Source of the DNA: JAPLJQ01 sp037143735
GTDB lineage: Bacteria > Desulfobacterota > Syntrophia > Syntrophales > UBA2185
Reading direction: 5' to 3'
Length of the DNA: 8,091 nt
Assembly (NCBI GenBank): GCA_037143735.1
Contig: JBAWYD010000100.1
Span: 1 to 8,091 of the forward strand
Part shown: positions 5,211-8,091 of the stretch, piece by piece
Layout: each line of letters starts with the position of its first letter
Numbering within the stretch: position 1 is the first letter of the stretch
Notes under the pieces: model-generated
What the model saw: the letters and a program-made list of their open reading frames with translations, nothing else
Told to the model about the DNA's origin: nothing
Databases searched by the model: none
Program-made: the position numbers and the translations under genes

Positions 5211-6818
5211 ATGAAAATAAAGTTTATGGGAGCCGCCCGGACCGTGACCGGGTCCTGTTACATTCTGGAGGTGAACGGTCGTCGTTTCGCTGTGGATTGC
5301 GGAATGCATCAGGGAAATGCGGAGATCGAAAAACGAAACGGGGATGTCGATATTTATGGGCCGAAGGAAATAGAATTTTTCCTTATCACACACGCCCACA
5401 TCGACCATTCCGGTCTTCTCCCCCGTCTGGTACATGAGGGTTTCCGCGGGCCGGTTTACGCCACCCAGCCTACTGTGGATTTGCTGAAGATCCTGCTTTT
5501 GGATAGTGCCCATATCCAGGAGATGGAAGCACAGTGGAAGAGCAGGAAGCGACTGCGTTACGGGGAAAAAAATATCGGGCCACTGTACACGAAGAGAGAT
5601 GCCGAGGCCACATTTCCCCTGCTCAAGGCCGTTTCGTACGATGAGATGTTTGAACCCCTGCCGGGCCTGAAGGTCAATTTCAGGGACGCGGGCCACATTC
5701 TGGGCGCATCGTTGGTTGAAATCTGGATGGAAGAAAACGGTCAGCCCGTCAAACTGGTGTTTTCGGGAGACATTGGCCGTCCTGCCCAGTTGCTTATGGA
5801 AGACCCGAGCGTCATAGATTCGGCGGATTTTCTTTTTCTGGAATCGACATACGGCAACCGGAACCATAAAAATGAGGACGACAGTCTCAATGAACTGGCG
5901 GAGGCCATCGCCTACAGCTATGGCAATAAAGAAAAGGTCATTATTCCCGCTTTTGCCGTAGAGCGGACGCAAGAGATGATGTATTCCCTGTATTTGCTGT
6001 CAAAGGATGGAAGACTTCCTTCAGATATGCCTGTTTACCTGGACAGCCCCCTGGCCATACAGGCGACGGAAATTTTTCGCCGCCACACAGCCTATCTTGA
6101 TGAAGAGACCAGGCAACTGATAAATAAAGGGGAAGATCCCCTGTACCTTCCTCAAATGCATTTTACACCCACCACGGAGGAGTCGATGGCCATCAACACC
6201 CAATCGGGCCCGGCCATCGTGATTTCTGCGAGCGGAATGGCCAATGCAGGAAGGATCAAACATCACCTGCGTCATAATCTTTGGCGTGAAGGGGCCAGTA
6301 TTGTATTTGTCGGGTTTCAGGCACAGGGGACAACGGGTCGCAAGATTGTGGACGGTGCACAAAAAGTGCGTCTCTTTGGTGAGGATGTTGCTGTAAAAGC
6401 AAAACTGTTCACCATCAACGGATTTTCCGCTCACGCGGGACAAGACCAGCTTCTGGAGTGGCTGAGTCATTTTCAGAAAAGGGATATGCAGGTTTTCCTT
6501 GTCCATGGAGAGTTTCCCGCCCAGCAGGTCCTGGCAGATTTAATCAGGGAACGCTTTGGTTTTAAGGTGCTGATTCCCGAATATCTTGAAGAAACAACCC
6601 TGAAAACGGGAGAAGTTGTCAGGCGTGTGGAGTATCCGGAAAAAGCTGCCCCGCGTATAGACTGGGGTTACATCCTTGAGGATCTGGATGCCAAACTGGC
6701 TCAGATCAAGGCCCGGAAGATGCAGATGGAGTCCAAACCGTGGATTGAACAGACGGAAATCAGGGACAGACTACTCGAGCTTAACCGCAGCCTGATGGAA
6801 ATCAACTCTGAAATCTGA
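5211..6818 (+). CDS. MBL-fold/beta-CASP RNA-processing-type hydrolase (CPSF73/YSH1-like)
   Basis: The protein has 535 residues with a complete metallo-beta-lactamase core. D29 is in FAVDCG. HAHIDHSG at 61-68 supplies H61, H63, D65 and H66. H162 is in AGHILGA and D187 in SGDIG. The beta-CASP cap follows, with motif A E211 (LESTYGNR), motif B H408 (FSAHAGQ) and motif C H432 (LVHGE). These are all the zinc and catalytic positions known from CPSF73-type nucleases, so a di-zinc phosphodiesterase acting on RNA in the cytosol is expected; its natural substrate in bacteria is not established. Residues from about 470 to 535 form a charged helical tail, perhaps coiled-coil, beyond the usual RMMBL region. 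The start is supported by GAAAGGA 8 bases before the ATG. It ends 21 bases from the stop of the convergent TonB gene. Confidence 0.92.
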   Translation: MKIKFMGAARTVTGSCYILEVNGRRFAVDCGMHQGNAEIEKRNGDVDIYGPKEIEFFLITHAHIDHSGLLPRLVHEGFRGPVYATQPTVDLLKILLLDSAHIQEMEAQWKSRKRLRYGEKNIGPLYTKRDAEATFPLLKAVSYDEMFEPLPGLKVNFRDAGHILGASLVEIWMEENGQPVKLVFSGDIGRPAQLLMEDPSVIDSADFLFLESTYGNRNHKNEDDSLNELAEAIAYSYGNKEKVIIPAFAVERTQEMMYSLYLLSKDGRLPSDMPVYLDSPLAIQATEIFRRHTAYLDEETRQLINKGEDPLYLPQMHFTPTTEESMAINTQSGPAIVISASGMANAGRIKHHLRHNLWREGASIVFVGFQAQGTTGRKIVDGAQKVRLFGEDVAVKAKLFTINGFSAHAGQDQLLEWLSHFQKRDMQVFLVHGEFPAQQVLADLIRERFGFKVLIPEYLEETTLKTGEVVRRVEYPEKAAPRIDWGYILEDLDAKLAQIKARKMQMESKPWIEQTEIRDRLLELNRSLMEINSEI

Positions 6819-6839
6819 TGGGTTTTAATCGTTGCCGGT

Positions 6840-7400
6840 CTATTCGGCAAGTTTGTAATGAAATCTGGCAATGATGTTCAGTTGCGAGAGGTCAAAATCA
6901 GGAGGAAAGGGTTCATAAGGAGCTGCCGATCTCACCACGTCGATGGTTCCCTGGTCGAGAAATATTGACCCCGACGAGGTCACGATACCGCTTGCCACGA
7001 GGGCTCCGCTTCTATTGATGGAAAATTTTACCACTGTGATTCCCTCGCCCTCTTTTTCAAAGGCGCGTTTGGGATATTTCCAGATGGTTTCAATCTTCTG
7101 TTTTATTTTCTTGAGATAAGGCGTGTATCTGAGATCGATACTCCCCAAATCAACGGTAGCTTCTCTTATACTCCTGTGGGGATCGGTATTTTTTTTAACG
7201 ATTGGCTGCGCCGGTTTGGTTTCTTCCTTCCCCTCGGGACTTTGATTCGTATTTCCCGGAGGGTCCTTTAAATGAATCGTCAAGACCTCTTCCCGGGGAC
7301 TTTTTCCCTGCATGTTAATGAAGCCGGTCAAGGACAGCATCACCACGTGGATGGCAAAAGAAATCAAGATGGACAGAATCAGGATTTTCTTTGGCGGCAT
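6840..7400 (-). CDS. TonB family protein (energy-transducing, TonB C-terminal domain)
   Basis: With the ATG at 7400 the protein has 186 residues. One N-terminal membrane anchor follows PPKK (about 5-27: KILILSILISFAIHVVMLSL). A Lys/Pro/Glu-rich periplasmic linker occupies about 33-80. The TonB C-terminal domain covers about 95-186: IWKYPKRAF, GITVVKFSINRSGAL, VTSSGSIFLDQGTIDVVRSA and PYEPFPPDF. TonB proteins pass ExbBD-derived energy to outer-membrane receptors for iron complexes or cobalamin. No exbB, exbD or receptor gene is in the window, so the partner is unknown; cobO a few genes away is suggestive only. The start is chosen because AGAGGA lies 9 bases upstream and a good promoter sits just before it. 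Longer in-frame starts at 7424, 7427 and 7487 lack a binding site, and the first two overlap the predicted -10 box. Confidence 0.87.
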   Translation of the reverse strand: MPPKKILILSILISFAIHVVMLSLTGFINMQGKSPREEVLTIHLKDPPGNTNQSPEGKEETKPAQPIVKKNTDPHRSIREATVDLGSIDLRYTPYLKKIKQKIETIWKYPKRAFEKEGEGITVVKFSINRSGALVASGIVTSSGSIFLDQGTIDVVRSAAPYEPFPPDFDLSQLNIIARFHYKLAE

Positions 7401-7425
7401 ACCTGTTTTTCCTCTCGCAACCCGC

Positions 7426-7454
7426 ATCATATGCCAATCTGACAGAAAAAACAA
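7426..7454 (-). promoter_or_regulatory. Sigma70-type promoter of the TonB-family gene
   Basis: On the minus strand TTGTTT (7449-7454) and TATGAT (7426-7431) are separated by exactly 17 bases. Transcription would begin near 7419, about 20 bases before the ATG at 7400 and just ahead of the AGAGGA ribosome binding site (7410-7415). The geometry agrees with the chosen start. No Fur-box-like palindrome was evident. Confidence 0.55.
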
Positions 7455-7511
7455 CAATGAAACCCCGGAGGTGTGGTGGTACGGCACATTTGTACAGCCG
7501 GGCGAATTTGC

Positions 7512-7538
7512 TTGACAAAAGGGACAGAATTCTATTTT
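7512..7538 (+). promoter_or_regulatory. Possible promoter of tadA
   Basis: A consensus TTGACA lies at 7512-7517. The best -10 candidate is TATTTT at 7533-7538, only 15 bases downstream. If used, transcription would start about where the first ATG lies (7548), implying a leaderless or nearly leaderless mRNA. The -35 box is good; the -10 box and spacing are poor. Confidence 0.35.
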
Positions 7539-7547
7539 TGATCAAAC

Positions 7548-8024
7548 ATGATGGATATGGATGAAAAATTTATCCTCTTGGCCCTCGAAGAAGCCGAATT
7601 GGCCTTTTCCGAGGACGAGGTTCCTGTCGGTGCGGTGATTACCCGCGGGGAGGAGATCTTGGCGAAGTCCCATAACAGACTCGTTTCCATGAATGATCCC
7701 TCTGCCCACGCCGAGATTCTGGCTATTCGCCAGGCGGCAGAAAAGACAGGCAATTATCGCCTCCCCGGAACGTCGCTGTATGTGACGCTGGAGCCCTGTA
7801 TCATGTGTGCCGGCGCCATCATTCAGGCAAGGGTCGAGAGGGTAGTTTTCGGTGCTGCTGATCCGAAAACGGGTGGGGTTGTTTCACTTTACAATATCCT
7901 GAATGACAAAAGACTGAATCATAACGTAGCCGTTCGCGGCGGTGTTCGGAAAGAGGCGTGCGCTGAAATTATGAGTAGATTTTTTCGCCAAAAGAGGATA
8001 GGATCCACCGTTTCTTTGCCATAA
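7548..8024 (+). CDS. tadA: tRNA-specific adenosine deaminase TadA
   Basis: The enzyme deaminates A34 to inosine in the anticodon of tRNA-Arg(ACG), allowing wobble reading of CGN codons. It has 158 residues, normal for the family. The zinc-dependent deaminase motifs are intact: H54-A-E56 in SAHAEILAI, and P83-C84-I-M-C87 in LEPCIMCAGA. The two Cys and the His bind zinc, and Glu is the proton shuttle. EVPVGAV (24-30) and HNR (42-44, with substrate-contacting Asn43) are also typical, and the C-terminal helix ends in RFFRQKR. In-frame ATGs at 7548, 7551 and 7557 are all possible starts and none has a clear ribosome binding site; the first is reported. The gene is divergent from the TonB-family gene and followed by tRNA-Ser after 13 bases. 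Confidence 0.95.
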   Translation: MMDMDEKFILLALEEAELAFSEDEVPVGAVITRGEEILAKSHNRLVSMNDPSAHAEILAIRQAAEKTGNYRLPGTSLYVTLEPCIMCAGAIIQARVERVVFGAADPKTGGVVSLYNILNDKRLNHNVAVRGGVRKEACAEIMSRFFRQKRIGSTVSLP

Positions 8025-8037
8025 GGTGATGTTCTGC

Positions 8038-8091
8038 GGAGAGATACCGAAGTGGTCGTAACGGGATCGACTCGAAATCGATTTGGGGGCC
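8038..8091 (+). tRNA. tRNA-Ser (anticodon CGA), 5' portion
   Basis: The gene is cut by the window end. The acceptor strand is GGAGAGA (8038-8044). The D-arm stem is CCG/CGG around AAGTGGTCGTAA. The anticodon stem ATCGA/TCGAT encloses the loop CTCGAAA, with CGA at 8073-8075, which reads UCG serine codons. The following TTGGGGGCC is the start of the long variable arm expected of tRNA-Ser. The T-arm and 3' acceptor strand lie outside. Confidence 0.9.

Noticed and set aside
5127..5972. Long minus-strand open frame (281 codons) under the MBL gene, and a similar one at 6021-6506
   Set aside because: They are antisense shadows of the hydrolase gene, whose plus-strand frame has every catalytic motif.
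1..8091. CRISPR array or complete insertion sequence
   Set aside because: No regularly spaced repeats and no complete transposase with terminal inverted repeats were seen on either strand.

Overview
The window looks like chromosomal DNA of an anaerobic Deltaproteobacterium / Desulfobacterota, possibly Syntrophus/Smithella-like. This is inferred from gene style: a HigA antitoxin, a lone corrinoid adenosyltransferase beside a DUF2284 protein, a 535-residue bacterial beta-CASP hydrolase, and tadA followed by tRNA-Ser. No marker gene fixes the taxonomy.

Layout. Bases 1-155 are the 3' end of a PLP-dependent aminotransferase. Bases 156-1151 are gene-poor and AT-rich. They hold a perfect 26-bp palindrome and a GTCATTCCCGC-type dispersed repeat. 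Bases 1152-2813 carry three minus-strand, AT-rich genes: a HEPN-domain protein with an intact RNYLAH motif, a small two-helix membrane protein, and a PD-(D/E)XK nuclease-like protein. This is the accessory part and the best candidate for a defence or toxin locus. Next comes a scar at 3193-3342. A fragment of an IS91-like transposase (minus strand) abuts the last codons of a destroyed higB toxin, and an intact higA antitoxin follows.

From 3835 onward the window is ordinary, denser chromosome. The plus strand carries cobO (cobalamin adenosylation), a cysteine-rich DUF2284 protein, a short STAS-like remnant and a large MBL/beta-CASP hydrolase. A TonB-family protein converges on the hydrolase from the minus strand. 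tadA is divergent from the TonB gene and makes inosine-34 in tRNA. The window ends inside a tRNA-Ser(CGA).

How the genes fit together. cobO and DUF2284 are probably co-transcribed and may share a corrinoid or methyl-transfer role. tadA and the tRNA gene form a translation-related block. The accessory block carries two nuclease-type folds (HEPN RNase-like and PD-(D/E)XK DNase-like) with a membrane protein between them. Their spacing, and a terminator between two of them, mean that a single operon is not demonstrated. The higA locus is a toxin-antitoxin module that lost its toxin to mobile-element activity.
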